In this document: piece by piece, positions 7,534-15,683 of the stretch
Layout: each line of letters starts with the position of its first letter
How positions within the stretch are numbered: position 1 is the first letter of the stretch
Assembly (NCBI RefSeq): GCF_900491935.1
Contig: NZ_UEXK01000004.1
Coordinates: forward strand, 2,260,203 to 2,312,774
Length of the DNA stretch: 52,572 bases
Direction: 5' to 3'
Source of the DNA: Klenkia terrae
Lineage (GTDB): Bacteria; Actinomycetota; Actinomycetes; Mycobacteriales; Geodermatophilaceae
Notes under the pieces: generated by a model
Seen by the model: the letters and a program-made list of their open reading frames with translations, nothing else
What the model was told of the DNA's origin: nothing
Database searches by the model: none
Translations under genes and position numbers: made by a program

Positions 7534-9083
7534 GCTCCGACGGGACCAGCACCACCGACCCGGACACCGACGGCTTCGCCGCCGTCGTCCCCAGTCCGCG
7601 GGAGCCGGTCGACCCGGCGCCGTGGCGCGGCAGCGTGCTCGAGCCGGGCGAGACCGTGTGGCGGGTCGAGCGGGCCCGCGAGCACGCGGTGTTCGTCGAC
7701 GCCGCCGACTACTTCGCCACCCTCAAGCAGGTCGTGCTGCGGGCGAAGCGGCAGGTGCTGTTCATCGGGTGGGACTTCGACCCGCGGATCCGGCTGGACC
7801 CGCGCACCCCGGGCCGGGGGCGCGACGACCGCGTCGGCCGGGTGCTCGAGGCCGCCGTCGAGGCCAACCCGGGCCTGTTCGTCGGCGTGCTGCAGTGGGA
7901 CCTGGGCATGCTCGAGGCCCTCGGCCGCGGTCTGGTGCCCATCGTGCTGCTCAACCGGCGCACGTCCGACCGGTTCCAGATGAAGGTCGACGCGCACCAC
8001 CCGCTGGGCGGGGCGCACCACCAGAAGATCGTGGTGGTCGACGACAGCCTCGCCTTCGCCGGCGGCATCGACGTCACCGCCGACCGCTGGGACGACTCCG
8101 ACCACGCCGACCGCAACCGGTACCGGCACCGGCCGCGCTCGCGCCGGTCGACCCAGCCGTGGCACGACGTCACCAGCATGGTGTCCGGTCCGGCGGCCAA
8201 GGCGCTCGGCGAGCTCGCCCGCCGTCGCTGGGCGGCCGGCACCGGCGAGCAGCTGGACCCCGTCGACGACGTCGAGCAGGAGTGGCCCGAGCAGGTCCCG
8301 GTGCTGCTGCGCGACGTGGACGTCGCCATCTCGCGCACCCGCCCGCAGCACCGCGAGTGGGAGCTGGTGCACGAGATCGAGGACCTGTGGCTGGCCATGA
8401 TCGCCAGCGCGACCACCGCGGTCTACATCGAGAGCCAGTACTTCGCCAACCGCCGGGTCGCCGAGGCCATCATCGCCCGGCTGGGCGAGGCCGACGGCCC
8501 CGAGTTCGTCGTGGTCAACCCCGAGACCGCCGACGGGTGGCTGGAGGAGAAGGCGATGGGCACCGCCCGCGCCAAGCTGCTGGCCCGGGTGCGGGAGGCC
8601 GACGTGCACGGCCGGTTCCGGCTCTACGTCCCGGTCACCGCCAGCCGGACGCCGATCTACGTGCACGCCAAGGTCTGCGTCGTCGACGACCGCCTGCTGC
8701 GGATCGGGTCCTCGAACCTGAACAACCGGTCGATGGGCCTGGACACCGAGTGCGACCTCACCATCGAGGCCGCCGCCGACGACCCCCGGCGAGACGAGAT
8801 CGCCGCCGCCGTCCTCGGCATGCGGGACCGCCTGCTCGCCGAGCACCTGGCCGTCGGTCCGGACGACGTCGCCGCCGCCGTGGCGGCCCACGACGGGTCG
8901 CTGCTCGCCGCGGTGGAGAGCCTGCGGACGACGACCGGCCGCTCGCTGCAGCCCTTCGAGATCCCGGAGCAGGGGCTGATCGACACCGTGCTGGCCGACA
9001 CCGAGCTGCTCGACCCGGAGCAGACCCCCAGCCGGACGCAGCGCGTCGTCGCCCGGGTGCAGCGGCGCGGTCACCACGGCTGA
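7530..9083 (+). CDS. Phospholipase D superfamily protein (two HKD motifs)
   Basis: 517 aa from GTG 7530. It has two complete HKD motifs, HHQKIVVVDDSLAFAGG near residue 160 and YVHAKVCVVDDRLLRIGSSNLNNRSMGLDTE near residue 380, each with the HxKxxxxD pattern. The layout (PLD-type N-terminus, roughly 200 residues between the motifs, C-terminal regulatory tail) resembles actinobacterial phospholipase D / cardiolipin synthase-like proteins annotated as PLD family. There are no transmembrane segments, which argues against a classical membrane cardiolipin synthase. Coupling to a NYN protein leaves a nuclease role possible, since the PLD superfamily also includes nucleases. Confidence 0.86.
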   Translation: MSSDGTSTTDPDTDGFAAVVPSPREPVDPAPWRGSVLEPGETVWRVERAREHAVFVDAADYFATLKQVVLRAKRQVLFIGWDFDPRIRLDPRTPGRGRDDRVGRVLEAAVEANPGLFVGVLQWDLGMLEALGRGLVPIVLLNRRTSDRFQMKVDAHHPLGGAHHQKIVVVDDSLAFAGGIDVTADRWDDSDHADRNRYRHRPRSRRSTQPWHDVTSMVSGPAAKALGELARRRWAAGTGEQLDPVDDVEQEWPEQVPVLLRDVDVAISRTRPQHREWELVHEIEDLWLAMIASATTAVYIESQYFANRRVAEAIIARLGEADGPEFVVVNPETADGWLEEKAMGTARAKLLARVREADVHGRFRLYVPVTASRTPIYVHAKVCVVDDRLLRIGSSNLNNRSMGLDTECDLTIEAAADDPRRDEIAAAVLGMRDRLLAEHLAVGPDDVAAAVAAHDGSLLAAVESLRTTTGRSLQPFEIPEQGLIDTVLADTELLDPEQTPSRTQRVVARVQRRGHHG

Positions 9084-9117
9084 GCCGCCCCTGACGCTGG
9101 GTTAGGGTGCCCTCACC

Positions 9118-10764
9118 ATGGACCCCCACCCCAGCACCCCGGGCGCGCTGCTCCGGCGCTCCCTCCGGCGGCACCCGCGCCGGCTCGGCTGGGCCACGGT
9201 CCTGCTGTCCCTGCACCAGACCTGCGAGGCCCTGGTCCCGGTCGCCATCGGCGTGACGATCGACCGGGCGGTGGCCACCGGGTCGCTGCCGGCGCTCGTG
9301 GCCTCCCTCGGCGCGACCGCCCTGCTCTTCGTCGTCCTGTCGCAGGCCTACCGCTACGGGGCCCGGCACGTGGTGACCGGCTGGTTCACCGAGACCCACC
9401 AGCTGCGGGTGGAGATCGCCGCGCGGGTGCTCGACCCGCACGGCCTGCGCGGCGCCCCGCCGACCGGCGAGCTGCTGAGCATCGCGACCAACGACGCGGA
9501 GAAGACCGGCCGGGTGATCGAGGCGGCCTCGCTGGTGGTCGCCGGCACGGCGGCGCTCACCGTCGCGGCGGTCAGCCTGCTCACGATCAGCGTGCCGCTG
9601 GGCATCGGGGTGCTGCTGGGTGCCCCGCTGCTGGTCGGCCTGCTGCAGCTGCTGTCGCCGTGGCTGACCCGGCGCACCGCCCCCCAGCAGGCGGACGTCG
9701 CCCGCACCGCCGGGCTGGCCACCGACCTGGTCCGGGGCGCCCGGGTGCTGCGCGGCATCGGGGCCGAGGACGCGGCCACCGCCCGGTACCGGCGCACCAG
9801 CGCGACCGCGCTGGCCTCGACCCTGCGGTCGGCCGGCGCGATCGGCACCTACCAGGGGACGACGGTGCTGGGCAGCGGCCTGTTCCTGCTCGCCGTGGCC
9901 GGGGTCGCCGGCGCCCTGGCGCTGGACGGCCAGCTCTCCGTCGGCCAGCTGGTCACCGTGGTCGGGCTGGCCCAGTTCCTCGCCGAGCCGGTCGGGCTGC
10001 TGGGCTTCGCAGGGCAGAAGGTGGCCGAGGCCCGCGCCTCGGCCGCCCGGGTGGTCGGCGTCCTCACCGCGGAGCCGCTGCCCCCCGCCGGCCGCGCACC
10101 CCGGCCCGGACCCGGCGCCCTCGCGTTGCCGGCGGCGGGGTTCCACGTGGAACCGGGCTCCCTGGTCGGCGTGGTCGCCCCCGACCCCGCCGACGCGGAG
10201 GACCTCGTCGGCTTGCTGGCCGGGCGGCGTCCGGTCCGCCCCGGTGAGCTGCTGCTCGACGACGAGGACGTCGCCGGGCTGGACCCCGCCGCGGTCCGGG
10301 CTCGGGTGCTGGTCGAGCCGCACGTCGTGGTGCTCTTCGAGGGCACGCTGCGCAGCGCCGTCGACCCTTCCGGCGACGCCGCCGACGACGAGCTGCTCGC
10401 CGCGCTGACCGCCGCGGGCGCCGCCGACCTCGCCGACCTGGAGCTGCCGGTCGCCGACCGCGGCCGGTCGCTGTCCGGCGGGCAGCGCCAGCGGGTGGGC
10501 CTGGCGAGGGCGCTGCTCCGCCGGCCGGCCGTGCTGGTGCTGCACGACCCGACGACGGCGGTCGACGCGGTCACCGAGGAGGAGATCGCCGCCGGGCTGA
10601 CCGGGCTGCGCCGCGGCCGGACGACGGTGCTGGTCACCAGCAGCCCCGCCTTGCTCGGTCGCTGCGACCGGGTGGTCGTGCTCCGCGGCGGCGTGGTGGA
10701 CGCGACCGGCACCCACGGCGAGCTCGCCGAACACCCGGACTACGCCGCGGCGGTGCTCCGGTGA
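9118..10764 (+). CDS. ABC exporter half-transporter with degenerate ATPase domain
   Basis: 548 aa: a six-helix exporter membrane domain (about residues 20-310) fused to a nucleotide-binding domain (about 335-545). The ATPase site is decayed. The Walker A position reads APDPADAED, with Ala360 where the lysine should be. Walker B ends VLVLHDP, with Pro478 replacing the catalytic Glu. The H-loop His is Ser508. The signature LSGGQRQR (452-459) is intact. It would therefore supply only the signature motif to its partner's ATP site. ATG 9118 is preceded by TAGGGT 9 nt upstream. A parS-type 16-bp palindrome is embedded just before the Walker A region. The end overlaps the next gene by GTGA. Confidence 0.9.
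   Translation: MDPHPSTPGALLRRSLRRHPRRLGWATVLLSLHQTCEALVPVAIGVTIDRAVATGSLPALVASLGATALLFVVLSQAYRYGARHVVTGWFTETHQLRVEIAARVLDPHGLRGAPPTGELLSIATNDAEKTGRVIEAASLVVAGTAALTVAAVSLLTISVPLGIGVLLGAPLLVGLLQLLSPWLTRRTAPQQADVARTAGLATDLVRGARVLRGIGAEDAATARYRRTSATALASTLRSAGAIGTYQGTTVLGSGLFLLAVAGVAGALALDGQLSVGQLVTVVGLAQFLAEPVGLLGFAGQKVAEARASAARVVGVLTAEPLPPAGRAPRPGPGALALPAAGFHVEPGSLVGVVAPDPADAEDLVGLLAGRRPVRPGELLLDDEDVAGLDPAAVRARVLVEPHVVVLFEGTLRSAVDPSGDAADDELLAALTAAGAADLADLELPVADRGRSLSGGQRQRVGLARALLRRPAVLVLHDPTTAVDAVTEEEIAAGLTGLRRGRTTVLVTSSPALLGRCDRVVVLRGGVVDATGTHGELAEHPDYAAAVLR
10139..10154. promoter_or_regulatory. parS-type ParB binding site inside a coding region (16-bp palindrome)
   Basis: GGTTCCACGTGGAACC is a perfect 16-bp palindrome containing the same 14-mer as 1386-1399. 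It encodes Gly-Phe-His-Val-Glu-Pro just ahead of the decayed Walker A loop of the ABC exporter. A location within a gene is common for chromosomal parS. Confidence 0.72.
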
Positions 10765-12476
10765 CCGACCAGCTGCTCCCGGTCGCCACCGGGCGCCGGG
10801 CCGGGCGGGTGGTGGCCGACGAGCTGCGCGCCCGGCCGCTGGCCGCGTCGCTGACCGCCCTCACGGCGGTCTGCGCGGCGGCGGCCGGGCTGATCGCCCC
10901 GACGGTGCTGGGCCGGCTGGTCGACGCGGTGGACCGCGGTGAGGGCACGATCTGGCCCTTCGTGTGGGCCCTGCTGGGCGCCGCGCTGCTGTCGGCCGTG
11001 CTGACCGGGCTGTCCGCGGTCCTCATCGCCCGGCTGGGCGAGACGGTGCTGGCCCGGCTGCGGGAGAAGGTGGTCGACCGGGCGCTGCACCTGCCCTCGG
11101 CCACCCTCGACCGGGTGCGCGGCGGCGACCTGCTGTCCCGGGTCGGCGACGACGTGGCCAAGGTGGCCGACGCGGTGACCAGCGCGCTGCCGCAGGTGGC
11201 CGGCGCCGGCTTGACGGTGCTGCTCACCCTGGTCGGCCTGGGTGCGCTGGACTGGCGGCTCGCGCTGGCCGGGATGGTCGCGCTGCCGCTCTACGTCACC
11301 GCGCTGCGCTGGTACCTGCCGCGGTCGGCCCCCCGGTACGCCGCCGAGCGGGTGGCGATGGGCGAGCGGTCGCAGGCGCTGGTCAGCTCGGTGCAGGGCG
11401 CGGACACCGTGCACGCCTACGCCGACGAGGCCCGGCACCGGGCGGTGGTCGACGACCGGTCCGCCTCGGCGCTGGGCATCACCCTCGGGGTCTTCCGGCT
11501 GTTCACCGACTTCGGCTGGCGGATGAACCGGGCCGAGTACCTGGGCCTGGCCGCCGTCCTCGGGGTCGGCTTCTTCCTCGTCCGCTCCGGCGACGTCACC
11601 GTCGGCGCGGTGACGACGGCGGCGCTGCTGTTCCACCGGCTGTTCGGCCCGCTGGGGCTGCTGCTGTTCACCTTCGACGACGTGCAGTCGGCCGGGGCGT
11701 CCCTGGTGCGGATGGTCGGCGTGGCCGACCTGCCCGATGCCGCCGCGGCGCCCCGGGTGCGCACGGCGGCCCGGCCGGCCGTGGAGCTGCGCGGCATCGG
11801 GCACTCCTACGGCGGCCCGCCGGTGCTGGTCGACGTCGACCTGGCGCTGGCCCCGGGGGAGCGGGTCGCCCTGGTCGGTGCGTCCGGCGCGGGCAAGACG
11901 ACGCTGGCCAGCGTGCTCGCCGGCGGGCTGGACCCGGCCGCCGGGCAGGTGCTGCTGGACGGCGAGCCGGTGGCCGACCTGCGCGCGCAGGTGGGCCTGG
12001 TCAGCCAGGAGGTGCACGTGTTCGCGGGGTCGCTGGCCGACGACGTCCGGCTGGCCCGGCCCGACGCCACCGACGCCGAGGTGGTCGCCGCGCTGGAGAC
12101 CGTGGGCGCCGGGTGGGCGACGGCGATGGGGCTGGACACCGTGGTGGGCGACGGCGGGCGCGAGCTCACCGCACCGCAGGCGCAGCAGCTGGCGCTGGCC
12201 CGGCTGGTGCTCGCCGACCCGCCGGTCGCCGTCCTGGACGAGGCCACCGCGGAGGCCGGCAGCGCGGGTGCCCGGGACCTGGAGGACGCCGCGCTGGCCG
12301 CCACCGCCGGCCGGACCACGCTGGTCGTGGCGCACCGGCTCACCCAGGCGGCGCGGGCCGACCGGGTGGTCGTGCTGGCCGCCGGCCGGGTGGTCGAGGA
12401 GGGCACCCACGCCGAGCTGGTCGAGGCCGGTGGCCGCTACGCCCGGCTCTGGACCGCCTGGAGCGCCCGCGGCTGA
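10761..12476 (+). CDS. ABC exporter half-transporter with intact Walker motifs but degenerate signature
   Basis: 571 aa: exporter membrane domain (about 25-320) plus nucleotide-binding domain (about 335-570). Walker A GASGAGKTT has Lys379, Walker B VAVLDEAT has Asp493-Glu494, and the H-loop is VVAHRLTQ; all are intact. The signature motif, normally LSGGQ, is LTAPQ (469-473). This is complementary to the preceding gene, which has a good signature but no Walker A. Together they form a heterodimer with a single competent ATP site. The start overlaps the previous stop (GTGA, 10761-10764). The substrate is unknown; drug, lipid or peptide export is possible. Confidence 0.9.
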   Translation: MTDQLLPVATGRRAGRVVADELRARPLAASLTALTAVCAAAAGLIAPTVLGRLVDAVDRGEGTIWPFVWALLGAALLSAVLTGLSAVLIARLGETVLARLREKVVDRALHLPSATLDRVRGGDLLSRVGDDVAKVADAVTSALPQVAGAGLTVLLTLVGLGALDWRLALAGMVALPLYVTALRWYLPRSAPRYAAERVAMGERSQALVSSVQGADTVHAYADEARHRAVVDDRSASALGITLGVFRLFTDFGWRMNRAEYLGLAAVLGVGFFLVRSGDVTVGAVTTAALLFHRLFGPLGLLLFTFDDVQSAGASLVRMVGVADLPDAAAAPRVRTAARPAVELRGIGHSYGGPPVLVDVDLALAPGERVALVGASGAGKTTLASVLAGGLDPAAGQVLLDGEPVADLRAQVGLVSQEVHVFAGSLADDVRLARPDATDAEVVAALETVGAGWATAMGLDTVVGDGGRELTAPQAQQLALARLVLADPPVAVLDEATAEAGSAGARDLEDAALAATAGRTTLVVAHRLTQAARADRVVVLAAGRVVEEGTHAELVEAGGRYARLWTAWSARG

Positions 12477-12499
12477 GCTGCGCCCGGTCGGTCAGCCGC
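12469..12499. terminator. Bidirectional hairpin holding both stop codons
   Basis: GCGGCTGA (12469-12476) pairs perfectly with TCAGCCGC (12492-12499). The left arm ends with the ABC stop TGA and the right arm begins with the M23 stop. It is a likely bidirectional terminator without a U tract. Confidence 0.5.
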
Positions 12500-13634
12500 A
12501 GGAGCCGACGGAGATGCCGTGCGCGGTGAGCCAGGGGACGGGGTTGCGGCGGTCGGCGTAGAGCCCGCCGTAGTGCGTCTCGACGTGCACGTGCGGGCCG
12601 GTGGACTGGCCGCGGTTGCCGACGGTGGCGATCTGCTGGCCGGCGGCAACCACCTGGCCGGCCCGGACGGTGAAGGTGTCCACGTGCCCGTAGAGGGTGA
12701 TCACGCCGTCCTGGTGCTGCAGGTAGACCGCCTGGCCGAACCCGTTGGCCGGCCCGGCGTCGAGCACCACGCCGTCCTCGGGGGCGTAGATCGGGGTGCC
12801 GATCGGCGCGGCGATGTCGATGCCCTGGTGCACCGTGCCCCAGCGGGAGCCGTAGCAGGAGGTGACCCGGCCCGAGACCAGCGACCCGGCGCCCACGGTG
12901 CTGACGGACACGGCGGCCACCGACGCCTCGGCGGCAGCGGCGGCCGCCTCGGCGGCGTCCTCGACGCCCTGGGCCTCCAGCAGCGCGGTCTGCGCCGCCA
13001 GCAGCTGGGCGTCCAGGTCGGCCTTCTGCGCGGTGACCGCGTCGTAGGACTCCTGGGCGGCGGCCACCTGCGCCTGGGCGGCGGCGTCGGACTCGGCCGC
13101 GGCGGTGGCCGCGGCGTCCAGCTGGACGACGGCCTCCTGCGCGGCGGTGTCGGCGGCCTGCTCCTGGTCGCGCACCTGCTCCACGGCGTCCAGGCGGTCA
13201 GCCCGGTCCTCGCCGAGCTGGGCCAGCGTCGCGGCCTGCTCCAGCACGTCCTCGGGGCTGTCGGCGTCCAGCAGCACGGCGGCGGTGCCGAAGGTCTGCG
13301 ACCCCATGAAGGCCTCGCGGCCCAGCGTCGCGACGTCGTCCTCGGCGAGCACGGTGGCCGCCTGCGCGTCGGCGAGGGCGGCGGCGGTGCCGGCGGCGGC
13401 CTGCTGGGCGGCGACCAGCTGCTCCTGCGCGACCCGGTCGGCGTCCGCGGCGGCCTCGGCCAGCACGGTCGAGCGGGCCAGCTCCTCCTCCGCGGCGGCG
13501 ACCAGCGCGGCCACCCGGTCCACCTCGGCCTGGGCGGCGGTGACCTGGCCCGGGTCGACCGGCGCGGCGTGCGCGGGGCCGGTGCCGAGGGTCAGCAGTG
13601 CCGCGAGGAGGACGACGAGCAGGGAGCGGCGCAC
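12492..13634 (-). CDS. Secreted M23-family peptidoglycan endopeptidase with coiled-coil
   Basis: 380 aa. Signal peptide MRRSLLVVLLAALLTLGTGPAHA is followed by a 200-residue Ala/Glu/Gln-rich coiled coil (about 30-240) like the NlpD/EnvC/RipA regulatory coils. The C-terminal LytM (M23) domain has zinc-ligand motifs HQGIDIAAPIGTP and GPHVHVE. The intact HxxxD and HxH motifs suggest an active metallo-endopeptidase cutting peptide cross-links, acting outside the membrane in growth or division. GTG 13634 is supported by a TAGCGT box 7 nt upstream. A Cys pair (TSCYGS, and SCG at the C-terminus) may form a disulphide. Confidence 0.9.
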   Translation of the reverse strand: MRRSLLVVLLAALLTLGTGPAHAAPVDPGQVTAAQAEVDRVAALVAAAEEELARSTVLAEAAADADRVAQEQLVAAQQAAAGTAAALADAQAATVLAEDDVATLGREAFMGSQTFGTAAVLLDADSPEDVLEQAATLAQLGEDRADRLDAVEQVRDQEQAADTAAQEAVVQLDAAATAAAESDAAAQAQVAAAQESYDAVTAQKADLDAQLLAAQTALLEAQGVEDAAEAAAAAAEASVAAVSVSTVGAGSLVSGRVTSCYGSRWGTVHQGIDIAAPIGTPIYAPEDGVVLDAGPANGFGQAVYLQHQDGVITLYGHVDTFTVRAGQVVAAGQQIATVGNRGQSTGPHVHVETHYGGLYADRRNPVPWLTAHGISVGSCG

Positions 13635-13641
13635 CGGATCG

Positions 13642-13647
13642 ACGCTA
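13642..13647 (-). promoter_or_regulatory. -10 box of the M23 gene
   Basis: TAGCGT on the reverse strand, 7 nt before GTG 13634; TANNNT leaderless pattern. Confidence 0.5.
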
Positions 13648-13695
13648 ACCGACGGTGACCCCCGATGTCACGGTCGGGTAACGGACCGATCCGTC

Positions 13696-14121
13696 TCAGC
13701 CGAGCCGGCTGCGCGGTCCGGGCATGGCCCCGGGCACGGCGACACCCGACGTGAGCTGGGCCCACACGTGCTTGCGGTCGTCGCCGACCGCGTAGCCGTG
13801 CTGCACCGAGAGCTGCGCCACCATCGGCAGGCCCATCCCGCCCAGCGCCGGGTCGCGGTCCACGGCCGGCACCGGCAGCCGGTCGACGGCCTCGTCGGAC
13901 AGGCTGAGGATCCACCCGTCGGCGGTGGCCACGATGACCGCCTCGACCGCGCCGCCGCCGTGCCGCAGCGCGTTGGAGGCCAGCTCCTCGAAGGCCAGCA
14001 GCAGTCCCTCCCGGGCGTCCTCGGTGGACGACGAGGTCAGCGACGGGTGCGCCAGCCGGGCCCGCAGGTCCATCCGCACCCGGGACGCGTCGTGCACGCT
14101 GGGGAGCTGCCACCGCCACAC
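13696..14121 (-). CDS. Anti-sigma-factor-type ATP-binding protein (HATPase_c, RsbW/SpoIIAB-like)
   Basis: 141 aa. A single GHKL ATPase domain with N box FEELASNALRHGGG and G boxes RDPALGGMGLPMVAQLS and HVWAQL. No phosphoacceptor His domain is present, so this is a stand-alone serine-kinase or anti-sigma type of the RsbW family common in actinobacteria. Likely partners are STAS anti-anti-sigma proteins such as the one at 18138-18557 and PP2C phosphatases such as 29284-31095, but no sigma factor gene lies in the window. GTG 14121 is the start; the gene is divergent from the dynamin-like gene with only 32 bp between. Confidence 0.82.
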   Translation of the reverse strand: MWRWQLPSVHDASRVRMDLRARLAHPSLTSSSTEDAREGLLLAFEELASNALRHGGGAVEAVIVATADGWILSLSDEAVDRLPVPAVDRDPALGGMGLPMVAQLSVQHGYAVGDDRKHVWAQLTSGVAVPGAMPGPRSRLG

Positions 14122-14153
14122 GTCGCCGGGGACGTCGGGGACCGGAGCGCTCG

Positions 14154-15683
14154 GTGGTGGACCAGGTGCAGGACTACCTGCTGCCGCGGCTGCAGGACCT
14201 GGACGCCCCGCTGCTGGCCGTCGTCGGCGGCTCCACCGGCGCCGGCAAGTCCACCCTGGTCAACAGCGTGCTGGGGGTCGAGGTGACCACCGCCGGCGTG
14301 CTCCGGCCGACCACCCGGACGCCGGTGCTGGTGTGCGCCCCGGGCGACCGGGCCGCGTTCGCCGACGGGCGGGTGCTGCCGGTGCAGGTGACCGTCAGCC
14401 CGGCGCTGCCGCCGGGGCTGGCCCTGGTCGACGCCCCGGACGTGGACAGCGTGGTGGAGACCAACCGCGACCTGGCCGGCCAGCTGCTGGCCGCCGCCGA
14501 CCTCTGGGTCTTCGTGACCACCGCGTCCCGGTACGCCGACGCGGTGCCCTGGGACCTGCTGCGCACCGCCGCCGACCGCGGCACCGCGCTGGCCGTCGTC
14601 CTGGACCGGGTGCCGCCGGAGGCGGTGGACGAGGTGGCCGGAGACCTGGCCGGGATGCTCGCCCGGGCCGGGCTCGCGGCGGCGACGCTGTGGGTGGTGC
14701 GAGAGGGTCCGCTGCAGGACGGGCGGTTGCCGGAGTCCGAGGTCGCCCCGCTGCGCGGTTGGCTGCACGGGTTGGCCGCGGACGCCGGGGCGCGGGCCGA
14801 GGTGGTCCGGCAGACCCTGGCCGGCGCGCTGGCGAGCCTGGACGACCGGGTCACCGGGATCGCCGCGGCCGGCGACGAGCAGGTCGCCGCGGCCGGTGCG
14901 CTGCGGTCCGCGGCCGACGCCGCCTACGACCGGGCCGCGACAGCCGTGGACGACGGCGTGCGCAGCGGCACCCTGCTGCGCGGTGAGGTGCTGGCCCGCT
15001 GGCAGGAGTTCGTCGGCACCGGGGAGTGGATGCGCTCGCTGCAGGCCGGCATCGGTCGGCTGCGCGACCGGCTGACCGCGGCGGTGACCGGCCGGGCGAC
15101 CCCGGCGGAGGACCTCACCGGCGCCCTGGAGTCCGGGGTGGAGCAGCTGCTGCGCGCGGCGGCCGAGACCGCCGCCGAGGACACCGTCACCGCCTGGCGG
15201 GGGCTGCCCGGCGGCGCGGCGCTGGTGGCCGGCCGGGAGAGGGAGCTGGCCACCGTGGGCCCGGACTTCGCCGAGGCCGCCGGCGCGACCGTGCGGGACT
15301 GGCAGGGCGCGGTGCTGGAGCTGGTGCGCGGCGAGGGCGCCGGCAAGCGCTCCCGGGCCCGGCTGCTGTCCTGGGGGGTCAACGGGGCCGGCACGGTGGT
15401 GATGGTCGCCGTCTTCGCCCAGACCGCCGGCCTGTCCGGCGCCGAGGTGGCCGTCGCCGGCGGCACGACCGTGGTGGGTCAGCGGGTGCTCGAGGCGGTG
15501 TTCGGCGACTCCGCCGTCCGGCAGCTGGCCGAGCGGGCCCGCCGGGACCTCGACGAGCGGACCGCCGCCCTGCTGGCCGGGGAGCGGGCCCGGTTCACCG
15601 CGCTGCTGGCCGACCTGGCCACCGCCGAGGACGTCGCGTCGGTCCGGGACGCCGCCGCCGAGCTGGCCCGCGCCCGTGGCTGA
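14154..15683 (+). CDS. Dynamin-like GTPase, first of a pair
   Basis: 509 aa. The P-loop GGSTGAGKST (Lys32) lies only 22 residues from the start. Switch and G3 follow as VLRPTTRTPVLV and LALVDAPDVDSV, and a G4-like VVLDRVP. A long helical middle is followed by a hydrophobic segment near 405-445 (GTVVMVAVFAQTAGLSGAEVAVAGGTTVV) and a helical C-terminus. The pair with the next gene resembles the adjacent dynamin-like genes of actinobacteria (Streptomyces DynA/DynB, which stabilise septation); that assignment is inference. Relatives usually have a longer N-terminus before the P-loop, and here it is cut short by the divergent gene. GTG 14154 is the first in-frame start. It overlaps the next gene by 8 bp. 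Confidence 0.78.
   Translation: MVDQVQDYLLPRLQDLDAPLLAVVGGSTGAGKSTLVNSVLGVEVTTAGVLRPTTRTPVLVCAPGDRAAFADGRVLPVQVTVSPALPPGLALVDAPDVDSVVETNRDLAGQLLAAADLWVFVTTASRYADAVPWDLLRTAADRGTALAVVLDRVPPEAVDEVAGDLAGMLARAGLAAATLWVVREGPLQDGRLPESEVAPLRGWLHGLAADAGARAEVVRQTLAGALASLDDRVTGIAAAGDEQVAAAGALRSAADAAYDRAATAVDDGVRSGTLLRGEVLARWQEFVGTGEWMRSLQAGIGRLRDRLTAAVTGRATPAEDLTGALESGVEQLLRAAAETAAEDTVTAWRGLPGGAALVAGRERELATVGPDFAEAAGATVRDWQGAVLELVRGEGAGKRSRARLLSWGVNGAGTVVMVAVFAQTAGLSGAEVAVAGGTTVVGQRVLEAVFGDSAVRQLAERARRDLDERTAALLAGERARFTALLADLATAEDVASVRDAAAELARARG

Noticed and set aside
7530-9083. Classical membrane cardiolipin synthase
   Set aside because: No N-terminal transmembrane helices; only the HKD motifs are shared.
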